Shown: positions 36,034 to 45,936, counted from the first letter of the stretch. The stretch is 64,000 nucleotides of DNA from Bradyrhizobium ontarionense (GCF_021088345.1 NZ_CP088156.1:6448001-6512000), one strand, 5' to 3'. Translations and numbers: made by a program. Notes: generated by a model from the letters alone, not told the origin.

Positions 36034-36257
36034 CGGCGTGCTCGTTATTGGGGCAGTGCGATCGGATAGCCACCGATCGAGATCTAATTAGGGCGTCTCG
36101 GCAGAATCGCTAGAGGAAGACCGGTGAGAGTGCCGCCGATTGGCGTTAGGACTTGCTCGCTCAGTTAGTAGCGCGGCTTGCTAACCGGCTGTGGAGTTCG
36201 TAGCCCTGCCAGGGTTTGCACTTTCTTGGTTGCGCAAAAGTCGTTACTTTCGCTTGC

Positions 36258-39200
36258 ATGGCAAGCGCTACGATTCACTTTTCCCAGATGCGTCCACATA
36301 GGGGCGATCAAAAGGTCGCCTTCGAAGAACTCACCCGCCAGTTGATTGTCGCGGCACCGCCGGCGGGTCATCAGCTGATCGAGAACAGAGGTCAGGGAGC
36401 TGACGGCGGCGTCGAAATCCTGGTGAGATTCCCGGACGGCACGTACCACGGCTGGCAATCAAAATTCTTCCTTGACACTATGGATGACGGCCAGATCGGT
36501 CAGATCAAAGACTCTTTCAAGGCAGCCCTTGCCAACTTTCCCACGCTCGCGAGGTATGTCGTCGTTATTCCCCGCAACCTCGGGGGCAGCGGTGTCGGCA
36601 CGAGGGATAGCGAGCGTGCGCGCTGGACGAAATTCACCACATGGGCCGCGGAGAAAGCGTCCGAAGCGGGCCGCACTGTCGCGCTTGATCTCTGGGATGA
36701 AACCGAGCTCATTCGGCAGCTCACATTGCCGTCGGGGTCCCATGCGGGCGTTCGCACCTACTGGTTCGATCAGGTGCTTTTTACAGACGAATGGTTTCGG
36801 CAAAAGTTCGATGGTGTTCAGGCCGATCTCAACGAGCGCTTCTCGGCGGACGATCATGTCGATGTGAGCGCGCAGCGTCATCTCGACGTTCTTTGCCGCA
36901 ACGAGGCGTACCTTCATGGCACGCGGGACTATTGTACGCGGATTCATGAGGTCATTCCAAAGGCGAGCAACATCAGCACGGATAGCGGCATGCCGGAGTC
37001 GGTGCGCGCCGCGGCACAGAAGGCCGCGTCTGAGTTTCGGTCGTTCGAACAAGAAGCCCTCTCGATGTCTTGGGTTGATGCACCACGGATCGATCTCGAA
37101 GCTATGTCGAAGCGCATGAGCGCGCTCTACGATGATATGGCGCGTGAATGGCGCGTTCCCACCGACGAAGACACTTACCGCGAGCTCATGCATCTCGACC
37201 GTCTTCTCGAGGCGGCGCTTGTTTTGCCCTGCGACCCGGAGCTTCTTGCCCGGCCGGTCCTGTTGCTCGCCGGTACGGCTGGCTCAGGGAAGTCACATGC
37301 GCTGGCTCATGCCGTTCAGCAGCATCTTCAATCGGGCGCGCCGGCCGTGATGCTTCTTGGTCAGTATTTCGAGCGCGGCGACCCCTGGCCTCAGATCGCG
37401 TTAAAGCTTGGCCTCGATCGCTTCACGCAAGATGAAATTTTGGGCGCGCTACAGGCGGCAGCGCTCGCCGCCGGACGGCCGTGCCTGATCGCCATCGACG
37501 CAATCAACGAAGCCGAAGACGCAGCGATATGGCGGAGCCATCTCTTGGGGTTGTTGCGCAACATCGAGCGGTTCGATCGACTTGCTGTCGTCCTCTCGTG
37601 CCGTACCACGTATGAATCCTACTGTTTACCTGACCCGCACAATCTCACACGGCGCACACATCAGGGGTTTGCAGGTAACTTCGGCCAGGCTGCTAAGGAA
37701 TATCTCGATAAACGGGGCATTGATCGGCCTGCGATGCCCTTTTTGGACCCGGAGTTTACGAATCCCTTGTTCCTGTCGACCGCTTGCAAAGCGCTGGTGG
37801 CCGAGGGAAGGACTGCGTTCCCACTCGGTCTCGATGGGTTGTCCGATGTGTTCCGCTTCTACGTGACGAGTGTCCAAAAAAATCTGATCAGAAAAGGATT
37901 CGATCGTTTCGATCCGAACCAAGCGGTCGTTTGGAATGCCCTGCAAGGCTTCGCACATGAGTTGCTCCTGAAAGACGCGTTATCGCTTCCCCGTGATGAT
38001 GCGCGAGCCTTCCTGGAAAAATATCTCTACCCTCCGCATGCCTCCGAGCATCGCAACACGTTTCTCTTCAAGCTTGAAGACGAAGGCTTGCTGCGCTGGG
38101 CACACAGGCGCGATGGTGTGCAGGAAATCACGTTCACATTTCAGCGGTTCTCCGATCACTTCTGTGCGTCGGCGATCCTTCAATTGGTGGACTCCGCCGC
38201 TGCGCTAGCGGTCGAACTTGGCCCGCGCGGCTCATTTGCTCACCTCACCAACCCAAAAACGCGATACCAGTTCACCAGTGTTATTGAAGCACTGATGGTG
38301 CAGGTGCCGGAAAAGTTCGGCGTTGAGCTTGTCCACATCGGGAAGGGTTTCGCGAAGGACATTGCCGTTCCGATTTCGAGCTTCATCGAGAGCCTGAAGC
38401 TGCGCGTTCCGAGCGCGGTCACCGCCAAAACCGTCGCTTTGGTGGAGCATCTGCGCACAAATGACGGGCTCGATGACGATGACTTTTATTCGACCCTTAT
38501 CCAGCTCGCGTCCCATCCCGGTCATTTGCTCAATGCCGACTATCTGCACAAGCATCTGACGAGCCTGCCGCTTCCTGATCGCGATGCCATCTGGTCCGCT
38601 TATCTCGTCGGCGCGATGGACCGCGAAAGCCCTGTCAGCATCCTTATCGATTGGGCAGCATCGGCTGAGGTATCCAAGACTGACTCGGAACGGTTGCGGC
38701 TCGTCGCCTTGGCGCTGGGCTGGATTCTGACGACGACGGATCGTGAGGTGCGTGATGCGGCCACAAAAGCTCTCACGGCGATGTTCTATCGTGCCCCGCT
38801 TCTTATTGCGCAAACGATTTTCACATTCGGCGAAGCTGACGATCTCTATCTTCGTGAACGTGTGCTCGGGGCTGCCTATGGCGCGCTCCTGCACATTCAC
38901 GACAAGCCTGCTGTTCTTGGGGCGGCGGCGGAGGCGGCTTACAATATGGTGTTCTCTGCGGCGGTGCCGGAGCGCCACGCCGTCGTGCGGCACTATGCGC
39001 AAGGTATCGTTGATCTCGCTTCGCGACGAACAGCCCTTCCGAAATCGATTGATCTGAAGAAATGCCGGCCTCCGTTCGCAACGAAGCCGATCACGACCTG
39101 GCCATCGCGCGCAACGGTCAAAAAGCTCGACGAGGACGCTTATTCGATCATGTCGTCGGTCGTTGGTCACTATATCGATCCCGACAACGAATTCTCCATG

Positions 39201-40790
39201 GCCGGCGATTTTGGCACCTATACGATGAGCGCGATCGGGCGGTGCTTTTCCGAGGTATCCTTGCGTGATGGCAAGCCCCAAACGGCGGCGATGGCGAAAG
39301 CGCAGTTCTGGAAGGAAATTGGAAAGTTAGGGCGGAAAGTCAGCGCGCTCGGCACGTCAACGCGCAAAGCGCGCGAAGCCTACCAAGCAGCCCAAGCGGC
39401 GCTGCATTGGGAGACGAGTTTGCCGCCCGCAGGTTACGTCCAAAAGCCCCGTCCATCGGTGCCTGCCCTGAAGCGGAAATTTGAGGACGCCGAGAAACGC
39501 TTGTTGGCCGAGTTGACGCCTGAGTTGCGTGCTCGGTTCAAATCCGAACCTCCGTATGAAGAACACGGGGATGCGCAAATCAAGCTGTTCTCGCGGCAGC
39601 GCGCTCAGCGTTGGGTTGCCTGGCGCGCTGTCGATCTTGGATGGTCCAAGAAGAAGCACGAGCACGTCGAACGGAAGTTTTCGGGATGGGGCGGCAGGCG
39701 GACCGAGCACGTCATTGAGCGCATCGGTAAGAAATATCAATGGATCGCCTACTGGGAGCTTGTCGGCTATCTCATCGACCACCATTGGTACGTTGACTGG
39801 GAGAAGAAGCCGGAGATCCTGCAGAATATTGAGCTGTTTGACACTCTTGATATCGATGTATCGTTCTTGTTGACGAAGGAGGAAGCGGTTGACTTGCGGG
39901 ACCCGCGCGTTCCGCCGATCGGTCTTCCTGCAACCGACTTCAAGGCCGTTGGCGACGCGTTAGATCTCGCTTGGATCTCGACAACCGAGGATCTTCCGCA
40001 TTTGCCAAGTGTTGTGGAGCGTAAGGACCGGTCTGGCGCGCGGTGGTGGCTTGTGAAGGCGTATCGCTCGGACGAGGATTATCTCAATAAACTTCAAACG
40101 AAAGGCCCGCTGCGGACCGGGCAGTTCTTCGTTGAGCTAATCATTCTCAAACCTGAGACCCTCCCAAAGCTCTTTGACAAAATCCGCGGAAAAGATATTT
40201 CGGGCTCTGATCTGGTCGAGCACGAGCATACGACTCACCGACTTTTTGGGCTCCACGCCGCGGACCTCTTGGCAGGTGTGGCGGCCGGGCCGTTGCTCAA
40301 TGCGGAGCGGTCGACGGGCCAATTCGGTTACTTGACAACAACGTTGTCGGGAGATCGAGGAGAATATGATCAGTCGGACGCGGTCGAGATGTTCGCCGTC
40401 CCATCGGAACAGCTCGCGCGTGCCTTGCAGCTAAGGCCGGAAAACCCGTGGTCACCTGGCTTTGTTACGATGGATGGCACTTTGGCATTTTTTGATACAC
40501 GACCGACACAGGGCCGCGATGGTGCAGCACTGATTAATGCGGAACTTCTGACTCAGGCGCTTCGGAAATGGAATCTGACATGCGCTTGGGTGCTGATCGC
40601 GGAGAAGGACGGTGGCGTCGCCGGAGATCCAAGACGCTACGAAGACGAAAGCGACCGTCATTCGCTGGGTGGTCTCTGGTGGATCGAAAACGGTGAATGG
40701 AAGGGGGACGTCTGGGCTGCCCCGATGAGCCGCAAGGAAGAGCACTCGCCTGGATTAGCTCGCAGGCGATCCAACCGCTCCGGTAAATGA
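36258..40790 (+). CDS. Nuclease-STAND NTPase, Avs-like anti-phage protein
   Basis: About 1510 residues. The N-terminus carries a PDDEXK nuclease pattern: GADGGVEILVRFPDGTY (Asp49) then WQSKF (Lys69). The P-loop NTPase core has Walker A LLAGTAGSGKSHA (about 339-346) and Walker B CLIAIDAINEAED (Asp414), the hhhhDAINE form of STAND proteins. A long helical repeat-like C-terminus follows (residues 600-1500) with ERIGKKYQWIAYWEL near 1170, a motif I recall from large defense ATPases. Avs proteins use such C-termini to sense phage proteins and then cut DNA. The exact type is not assignable by eye. Start at 36258 preferred over 36216. Confidence 0.78.
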   Translation: MASATIHFSQMRPHRGDQKVAFEELTRQLIVAAPPAGHQLIENRGQGADGGVEILVRFPDGTYHGWQSKFFLDTMDDGQIGQIKDSFKAALANFPTLARYVVVIPRNLGGSGVGTRDSERARWTKFTTWAAEKASEAGRTVALDLWDETELIRQLTLPSGSHAGVRTYWFDQVLFTDEWFRQKFDGVQADLNERFSADDHVDVSAQRHLDVLCRNEAYLHGTRDYCTRIHEVIPKASNISTDSGMPESVRAAAQKAASEFRSFEQEALSMSWVDAPRIDLEAMSKRMSALYDDMAREWRVPTDEDTYRELMHLDRLLEAALVLPCDPELLARPVLLLAGTAGSGKSHALAHAVQQHLQSGAPAVMLLGQYFERGDPWPQIALKLGLDRFTQDEILGALQAAALAAGRPCLIAIDAINEAEDAAIWRSHLLGLLRNIERFDRLAVVLSCRTTYESYCLPDPHNLTRRTHQGFAGNFGQAAKEYLDKRGIDRPAMPFLDPEFTNPLFLSTACKALVAEGRTAFPLGLDGLSDVFRFYVTSVQKNLIRKGFDRFDPNQAVVWNALQGFAHELLLKDALSLPRDDARAFLEKYLYPPHASEHRNTFLFKLEDEGLLRWAHRRDGVQEITFTFQRFSDHFCASAILQLVDSAAALAVELGPRGSFAHLTNPKTRYQFTSVIEALMVQVPEKFGVELVHIGKGFAKDIAVPISSFIESLKLRVPSAVTAKTVALVEHLRTNDGLDDDDFYSTLIQLASHPGHLLNADYLHKHLTSLPLPDRDAIWSAYLVGAMDRESPVSILIDWAASAEVSKTDSERLRLVALALGWILTTTDREVRDAATKALTAMFYRAPLLIAQTIFTFGEADDLYLRERVLGAAYGALLHIHDKPAVLGAAAEAAYNMVFSAAVPERHAVVRHYAQGIVDLASRRTALPKSIDLKKCRPPFATKPITTWPSRATVKKLDEDAYSIMSSVVGHYIDPDNEFSMAGDFGTYTMSAIGRCFSEVSLRDGKPQTAAMAKAQFWKEIGKLGRKVSALGTSTRKAREAYQAAQAALHWETSLPPAGYVQKPRPSVPALKRKFEDAEKRLLAELTPELRARFKSEPPYEEHGDAQIKLFSRQRAQRWVAWRAVDLGWSKKKHEHVERKFSGWGGRRTEHVIERIGKKYQWIAYWELVGYLIDHHWYVDWEKKPEILQNIELFDTLDIDVSFLLTKEEAVDLRDPRVPPIGLPATDFKAVGDALDLAWISTTEDLPHLPSVVERKDRSGARWWLVKAYRSDEDYLNKLQTKGPLRTGQFFVELIILKPETLPKLFDKIRGKDISGSDLVEHEHTTHRLFGLHAADLLAGVAAGPLLNAERSTGQFGYLTTTLSGDRGEYDQSDAVEMFAVPSEQLARALQLRPENPWSPGFVTMDGTLAFFDTRPTQGRDGAALINAELLTQALRKWNLTCAWVLIAEKDGGVAGDPRRYEDESDRHSLGGLWWIENGEWKGDVWAAPMSRKEEHSPGLARRRSNRSGK

Positions 40791-40822
40791 GATCACGTGG
40801 GTCGTGGCCACGGCAGCCTGGA

Positions 40823-42085
40823 TTATTCTTGGTGAAGGCCCGGATAAACGAAGGCTCCACGAATGGTCTCGGCGTCCTTTTCCGTAACGCCCTGTGCTCG
40901 TACAACGTCATACCAGGATGAGCGCACTTTGTCGGTCATCTCCGCCACGATTGCCTTGGCTTGCGTTTCGTCGAGAAGAAATCGGGTGTGCTGAGATAGC
41001 AGATTGTTCGTGTTGGCAAAGCGGCCTTGATCGCCGATATCCATCGCCAAATCCCGACGATCCTGCGCAATGACCGGCGATGGTGTCAGGTCGTAGGCTG
41101 GGGAAAGATGCCAGTCTTGATTTTTGGCAAGAAGCGCATGATTGCGCGGATGGTCGTCAAGGTTCGAAATGAGCGCATTGAAGGTCATGCGCCGAAAGAG
41201 TTCCTGTGCATCCCTCTTAGGCTCCTTGACGACGCGGCGCAGTTCTTCGGACAAGAGAACGTAGGACCAGCGGTCTCTCCCCTCGGCCGACTCCTCCGCG
41301 CGCAACAGCGTCAATCCGCTGATCATCCGGGAGCGTGTATAGCCCTGCTCGGTCTTCTCTCGATCGAAACGCTTGATAAGAAGCACATCCTTGCCGGCGA
41401 TGGTCTGGATGCGGCTTGCCGCGGCGCCGATCCCGCAAGCTTTAGCCAACTCAAGCATTGCGTGCTCGACACGTGTGTTGTTCCAGCGATCGTCAGGACG
41501 GTTAAACTTTGCGATCCAGAGGCCGTCGGTGTCTTCCACAACGGCTTTGGGACGGGCGCCACCCATCGATGTGCCGATGAGCATCAGATCCTGGACCTGC
41601 GCGGCTTCCTCAGTTTTGATGTCTTCCTCTCGCATAAGAGCTTCAGAAATGTCCTGAAGCTTCGCGAGTTCGATCGTTTTGTTGAACTTGCGGCGAGGAG
41701 CGGGTGGCTGCTGCCCTAGTCCAAATCCGAGCGCGCCAGCACGGTCGTCTGCTGAATTGAGCAGATAATCCAGCTCGCCAAGTTGCGGCACGCCAGCATG
41801 CTTTTCGATGACGCGCCGGCCCCAGTAATCAGGGCCAGCATCGCGTAGCGCGCCAAACACGCCGTTCAAGCGGGTTGTCTCGTAAGTATCACCGGAGAGC
41901 TTGAGTTCAATTGGATCAATCGGGACGGCGTCGCCGCGTGCGAGGTAGGACTTACCATAGACGAAACGGCCGAGCGCGTTCCCGCGCCGGTCCTTGCTGA
42001 GTTCGAAACGGCCCGCCGTTACCGCGTCCGTTTGCCCGGGTAGGGTGATGTAGACGTAGCATTCCGTGTTTTGCTTAGAAGTCAT
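40823..42085 (-). CDS. hipA: HipA-type serine/threonine kinase toxin
   Basis: A 420-residue HipA. N-terminal subdomain VYITLPGQTDAVTAGRFEL and FVYGKSYLARGDAVPIDP; glycine-rich loop IGTSMGGARPKAVVED; catalytic NLDDHPRNHALL; metal-binding AYDLTPS. HipA kinases phosphorylate aminoacyl-tRNA synthetases and slow growth, and are neutralised by HipB. The open frame extends upstream over hipB; the ATG at 42085 is supported by the family N-terminus and 11-base overlap with hipB. It ends 32 bp from the STAND gene, convergent. Confidence 0.92.
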   Translation of the reverse strand: MTSKQNTECYVYITLPGQTDAVTAGRFELSKDRRGNALGRFVYGKSYLARGDAVPIDPIELKLSGDTYETTRLNGVFGALRDAGPDYWGRRVIEKHAGVPQLGELDYLLNSADDRAGALGFGLGQQPPAPRRKFNKTIELAKLQDISEALMREEDIKTEEAAQVQDLMLIGTSMGGARPKAVVEDTDGLWIAKFNRPDDRWNNTRVEHAMLELAKACGIGAAASRIQTIAGKDVLLIKRFDREKTEQGYTRSRMISGLTLLRAEESAEGRDRWSYVLLSEELRRVVKEPKRDAQELFRRMTFNALISNLDDHPRNHALLAKNQDWHLSPAYDLTPSPVIAQDRRDLAMDIGDQGRFANTNNLLSQHTRFLLDETQAKAIVAEMTDKVRSSWYDVVRAQGVTEKDAETIRGAFVYPGLHQE

Positions 42086-42416
42086 TGTCGAGACTCCCTT
42101 TCTTGCGCACGCGGGTCCGCTCCGTGGCTGATTGCAACGAAAGCCCTTCTTCGTCCTTGAGCGGATCGGCCAGGTCGTCGAATGGCTGCAACAAGTCGTA
42201 GAGCCACAGCAGGCTCGTATAGACAACGATGCCGGTGGAAGGTTTGCCCTTTTCAGCGTCCATGATGGCGCGCGGTCCTGTCCCGATGCGATCAGCCACA
42301 TCCGCGATCGTCATCTTGCGGCGAATCCGGGCCGTGCGCAGATTGGCTCCAAAGTGCTTGAGCGCTTGGGAGACGGGATAAGGCGGAGCCTTTTGGAGCT
42401 TGTTGACGGCGACCAT
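42075..42416 (-). CDS. hipB: HipB-type antitoxin, helix-turn-helix repressor
   Basis: A 113-residue DNA-binding antitoxin. The Xre-type helix-turn-helix spans about residues 20-70: FGANLRTARIRRKMTIADVADRIGTGPRAIMDAEKGK. It overlaps the start of hipA by 11 bases, so the two are coupled. The region upstream (42418-42539) has a series of TGCTCTTAAGAGCA-type palindromes, presumably its own operators. Confidence 0.9.
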   Translation of the reverse strand: MVAVNKLQKAPPYPVSQALKHFGANLRTARIRRKMTIADVADRIGTGPRAIMDAEKGKPSTGIVVYTSLLWLYDLLQPFDDLADPLKDEEGLSLQSATERTRVRKKGSLDNDF

Positions 42417-42447
42417 GTGCTTTCAAAGGCCTCTTATGAGGTTTAAG

Positions 42448-42539
42448 ATGCTTTCAAGAGCATGTGACATCTTGATGCCGGAGTCAAGGTAAATGCTCTT
42501 AAGAGCATTTTATGTGCTGTAATATGCGTTTAAGAGCAG
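42448..42539. promoter_or_regulatory. Array of HipB-type operators
   Basis: Three spaced sites of one palindromic motif: ATGCTTTCAAGAGCAT (42448-42463), ATGCTCTTAAGAGCAT (42493-42508, perfect) and ATGCGTTTAAGAGCAG (42524-42539); a fourth half-like copy overlaps the hipB start (about 42418-42435). They lie between hipB and the divergent gene at 42555, so HipB may repress both directions. Confidence 0.7.
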
Positions 42540-42554
42540 TTTCTGCCGTGGGAG

Positions 42555-43067
42555 ATGCATATGCTTAAGGAAGTGCAGAATCTACAATCGCCGGACCCCT
42601 ACTATTCCGGGGCGGCTGGATTTGTCGGCAGCACGCTTGAGCAACTTCATCACGACATGCGCAAACTTGGGTTGCCGGCCTACGTGCCTGACACCGTCAG
42701 ACGATCTCACGATGGCATCAGAAACGCGTACATCTATTCCTACTTCTCGTATGACTTGCTGACCCTTGCTGCGAGCCAAACCTTTCCCTGCCTCGAATAC
42801 GCCTTGCGGCTCCGCATCGGCAGTCAGTTCGAGGGGAGGTTAGATCGCAAAGGAAAGTTGCGGCCGCCCGTCATGTTGGCCGAGCTCCTTGAGGCTGCCA
42901 GGGACCAGGGATTGATCTCAGGAGACATTGGCTGGATCAATCCACTGCGTAAGATGTTCGCTCATGGAAGCGATGCGGTTTTGAACGCCCCGATGTTTCT
43001 GACACCCTTCCAAGTGGTCACGACGATGATTGTAGAGCTTTTTGATCCCGCTAAGCCATCACCCTAG
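42555..43067 (+). CDS. HEPN-like protein, first of two upstream of the Qat genes
   Basis: A 170-residue mostly helical product. Near the C-terminus it has NPLRKMFAHGSD: an Arg-x4-His that fits the active-site motif of HEPN ribonucleases. The N-terminus (YYSGAAGFVGSTLEQLHHDM) and the segment YIYSYFSYDLLTLAASQTF are typical of a helical bundle; EYALRLRIG precedes. Divergent from hipBA across the operator array. I do not recognise the family with certainty; it may be a toxin-like effector in the defense cluster. Confidence 0.65.
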   Translation: MHMLKEVQNLQSPDPYYSGAAGFVGSTLEQLHHDMRKLGLPAYVPDTVRRSHDGIRNAYIYSYFSYDLLTLAASQTFPCLEYALRLRIGSQFEGRLDRKGKLRPPVMLAELLEAARDQGLISGDIGWINPLRKMFAHGSDAVLNAPMFLTPFQVVTTMIVELFDPAKPSP

Positions 43068-43129
43068 ACTGAATTGCCAAAGTAATTCCGCCGCTAGCGT
43101 TCTGGTCGTGAAGCAACAAGGAATGTTGC

Positions 43130-43876
43130 ATGCCCCGCGTGGTGCCTTCTGAAATCATTGCGCTGATTGATCAACACTACTCCGCGTTCAATGCTCGGAC
43201 ACTCGACATAACACATGCGACCGTCGCGGGCCTGATGGCGATCGCGCGTTTGGTCGACGAGCTCCCAACAGAGTTGCTGACTATTAGCGGAGCCGACTAC
43301 AGCGATTTGGTCTCAGGTGTGGAGGCGATCAAAAACTCCGTTGGCTTTTGGCAGCGCAAGGGAGCAGGACAGATAGGTGTGTCCGAAATCCGTGGCAGAA
43401 ATGTCCTCTCATTGATCCGAGACGCTCTCGCCAAATGTCCAGACCAAAGCCCTTCGCCAGTTACAGCCGATTTGGCGTTCATATCGGACGCTGATTTGCG
43501 AGATAGTATCCGACTGGACTTAAGCACGGCGACAAGCGCCTTGCACAATGGAGAATGGAAAGCGGCAACCGTTTTGGCTGGCTCCGCTGCGGAAGCCTTA
43601 CTGTTGTGGGCCATAGGCCCTACACCCGATCTAACGAACGTTCCGGTTAAGACTAAAGGTCCACCGGACGAATGGGCGCTTGGGGTGTACATTGCTGTCG
43701 CGGATTCCCTGGGGCTCATTAAGCGCCCAACGGCTCAACAAATCACTTTGGCGAAAGACTTCCGTAATCTCATCCATCCCGGTCGTGCTCAGCGTCTTGG
43801 CGAGACTTGCGACAAGGGGGCGGCCCTGACTGCACTCGCAGCAGTGGAGCTGATCGTTCGCGATTTGAGTAATTAA
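43130..43876 (+). CDS. HEPN-like / helical protein, second gene before the Qat genes
   Basis: A 248-residue product, 62 bp after the first HEPN-like gene. Helical throughout; the C-terminal part holds LAGSAAEALLLWAIG and LAKDFRNLIHPGRAQRLGE, an Arg-Asn-x2-His motif like those of DUF4145/HEPN families. The gap to qatA is about 104 bp, so it may be in the same transcription unit. Not part of the described QatABCD set; function unknown. Confidence 0.65.
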   Translation: MPRVVPSEIIALIDQHYSAFNARTLDITHATVAGLMAIARLVDELPTELLTISGADYSDLVSGVEAIKNSVGFWQRKGAGQIGVSEIRGRNVLSLIRDALAKCPDQSPSPVTADLAFISDADLRDSIRLDLSTATSALHNGEWKAATVLAGSAAEALLLWAIGPTPDLTNVPVKTKGPPDEWALGVYIAVADSLGLIKRPTAQQITLAKDFRNLIHPGRAQRLGETCDKGAALTALAAVELIVRDLSN

Positions 43877-43980
43877 GCGTCCGGCCCCAAGAGGCGTTAG
43901 CGGCAGCTTGCCGCAACCAGTGGTCGAATTGCCTATTGCGAAACATTCAAATTTATCCTTCGATGCATCGGGGGAGACAA

Positions 43981-45936
43981 ATGATACTTACGGACAACGA
44001 AACAAGCGTTGACCTCTTAAATAATGAAGCGATTGCGCATTGCATCATTGCCTTGCTCAGCGAGCAGCCGTCGCGCCCGGTGACGATCGGCGTCCACGGC
44101 GACTGGGGCGCTGGTAAATCCAGCATCCTTGAAATGATCGAAGGCGGCCTTGACGGTAACGACGACGTTCTCTGCCTCAAGTTCAATGGCTGGCGCTTTC
44201 AAGGCTTCGAGGATGCCAAGATCGCGCTGATCGAAGGCATTGTTGCCGGCCTTATCGAAAAGCGCCCGCTCTTGAGCAAGGCAACTGGTCTGGTCAAGGA
44301 CGTTTGGCGCCGGATCGATTTGCTCAAGGTTGCCAAGCATGCCGGAGGCTTAGCGTTCACCGCCTTTACCGGAATTCCGACCCCGGACCAATTGCAGGCC
44401 ATCCTTGGAGGTCTTCAGAGCATCTGGGCTGATCCGGCCAAGCTCGCCACAAAGGAAAATCTCGACACCGTCATCGGCAACGTGAAGTCGATTATGAAGG
44501 ACGAGGTCGAATCGAAGAGTGTCCCGAAGGAGATCGACGAATTTCGCAAGGCCTTCGATCAGTTACTTAAAGAAGCCGGTATCAAACGTCTCATCGTACT
44601 CATCGACGATCTTGATCGCTGCCTGCCCGACACCGCAATCGAGACTCTCGAAGCGATCCGATTGTTCGTTATGACCGAGTACACCGCATTCGTCGTCGCC
44701 GCGGATGAAGCGATGATCGAATATGCGGTTCGCAAACATTTTCCCGACCTTCCCGATACGACCGGCCCTCGGGACTACGCGCGAAACTATCTTGAAAAGC
44801 TGATACAGGTCCCCTTCCGCATCCCCGCTCTCGGAGAGGCAGAAACACGCATCTATGTAACTCTGCTTTTGATCGGTGCGGTGATCGGAGAAGAAAATGA
44901 CGGCTACAAGCGACTGATAGCGGCGAGCCGCGAACGGCTGAAAAAGCCTTGGGACACGACACCCATCGATTTCGCCTTTGTGAAGGCCTCACTCGGCGAC
45001 GCTGCCGGAAACGCGCAAGACATGCTTGTGCTGAGCGATCAGATCGGTCCCATCCTAGCGAGCGGGACGAGGGGCAATCCGCGTCAGATAAAACGATTTC
45101 TGAATACTCTCCTCCTCCGCCATCAGATGGCGGAGGCGCGCGGCTTCGGCGCTGAAGTTAAACTATCGGTTCTCGCCAAGCTTATGTTGGCTGAAAGATT
45201 TCTCCCGCGGTTTTTTGAACAGATCGCGACGGCCGCCGCTGTCGATCCCAAGGGGCAATGCGCGATGCTTGCCCATCTTGAGGGATCAGGCACTGGTGGA
45301 ACCGGCACCGCCGCGACACCGAAAAAATCGGCGCGAAAGGAGCCGGAAGATGCCGAGCCTGCTTCAGGCCCTCCGGAGAGCGCTACCTTGGCGGAATGGA
45401 TGGCATCGCAACCCATCCTGTCCTGGGCGAAGGTCCAGCCGCCAATCGCGACGGAAGACTTGCGTCCCTATCTCTTTGTGACCAAAGACCGCAAAGACTA
45501 TTTCGGTGCTGGGGTTGCTCTTGGTCATCTCGCGCCACTTGTTGAGAAGATGTTTGGCCCGAAGATCGCGGTCCAGCGGCTCGAGGCTGAGTTGCGGCGA
45601 CTGGTACCGGCTGAAGCCGCTCAGATATTTGAGGCGGTCAGAAGTCGCGTCGTGGGCAGTGACAGCTTTGAAGCACAACCGCCTGGAATTGATGGCCTCA
45701 CGGTCCTTGTTCGCACCCAGCCAGCTTTGCAGAACAGCTTGATCGATTTACTGGAAGCCATTCCTGTCGGCCGGTACGGACCTTGGGCCGTCTCCGGATG
45801 GCAGGGCGTCATCGTGGAGCAGGCAGCGGTCCAGCGGTTTGAGCAATTGTTGCAACGTTGGGCCGCAAGCTCGAACACCGTCCTGAAGACGGCGGCCACC
45901 GGCGCGCTCAAGATCCGAGCCGGGAGCCGGCGCTGA
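43981..45936 (+). CDS. qatA: QatA, KAP-family P-loop ATPase of the Qat anti-phage system
   Basis: A 651-residue KAP ATPase. Walker A GVHGDWGAGKSSIL (Lys46), Walker B LIVLIDDLDRC (Asp209-Asp210), and the sensor-like GNPRQIKRFLNTLLLR. The middle (about 105-160) has two weakly hydrophobic helices, usual for KAP proteins. GGGAGA precedes the ATG at 43981. Its stop overlaps the start of the next gene by one base (TGATG). In the Qat system (QatABCD), QatA is the NTPase component of a four-gene anti-phage module; the mechanism is not fully known. Confidence 0.9.
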   Translation: MILTDNETSVDLLNNEAIAHCIIALLSEQPSRPVTIGVHGDWGAGKSSILEMIEGGLDGNDDVLCLKFNGWRFQGFEDAKIALIEGIVAGLIEKRPLLSKATGLVKDVWRRIDLLKVAKHAGGLAFTAFTGIPTPDQLQAILGGLQSIWADPAKLATKENLDTVIGNVKSIMKDEVESKSVPKEIDEFRKAFDQLLKEAGIKRLIVLIDDLDRCLPDTAIETLEAIRLFVMTEYTAFVVAADEAMIEYAVRKHFPDLPDTTGPRDYARNYLEKLIQVPFRIPALGEAETRIYVTLLLIGAVIGEENDGYKRLIAASRERLKKPWDTTPIDFAFVKASLGDAAGNAQDMLVLSDQIGPILASGTRGNPRQIKRFLNTLLLRHQMAEARGFGAEVKLSVLAKLMLAERFLPRFFEQIATAAAVDPKGQCAMLAHLEGSGTGGTGTAATPKKSARKEPEDAEPASGPPESATLAEWMASQPILSWAKVQPPIATEDLRPYLFVTKDRKDYFGAGVALGHLAPLVEKMFGPKIAVQRLEAELRRLVPAEAAQIFEAVRSRVVGSDSFEAQPPGIDGLTVLVRTQPALQNSLIDLLEAIPVGRYGPWAVSGWQGVIVEQAAVQRFEQLLQRWAASSNTVLKTAATGALKIRAGSRR

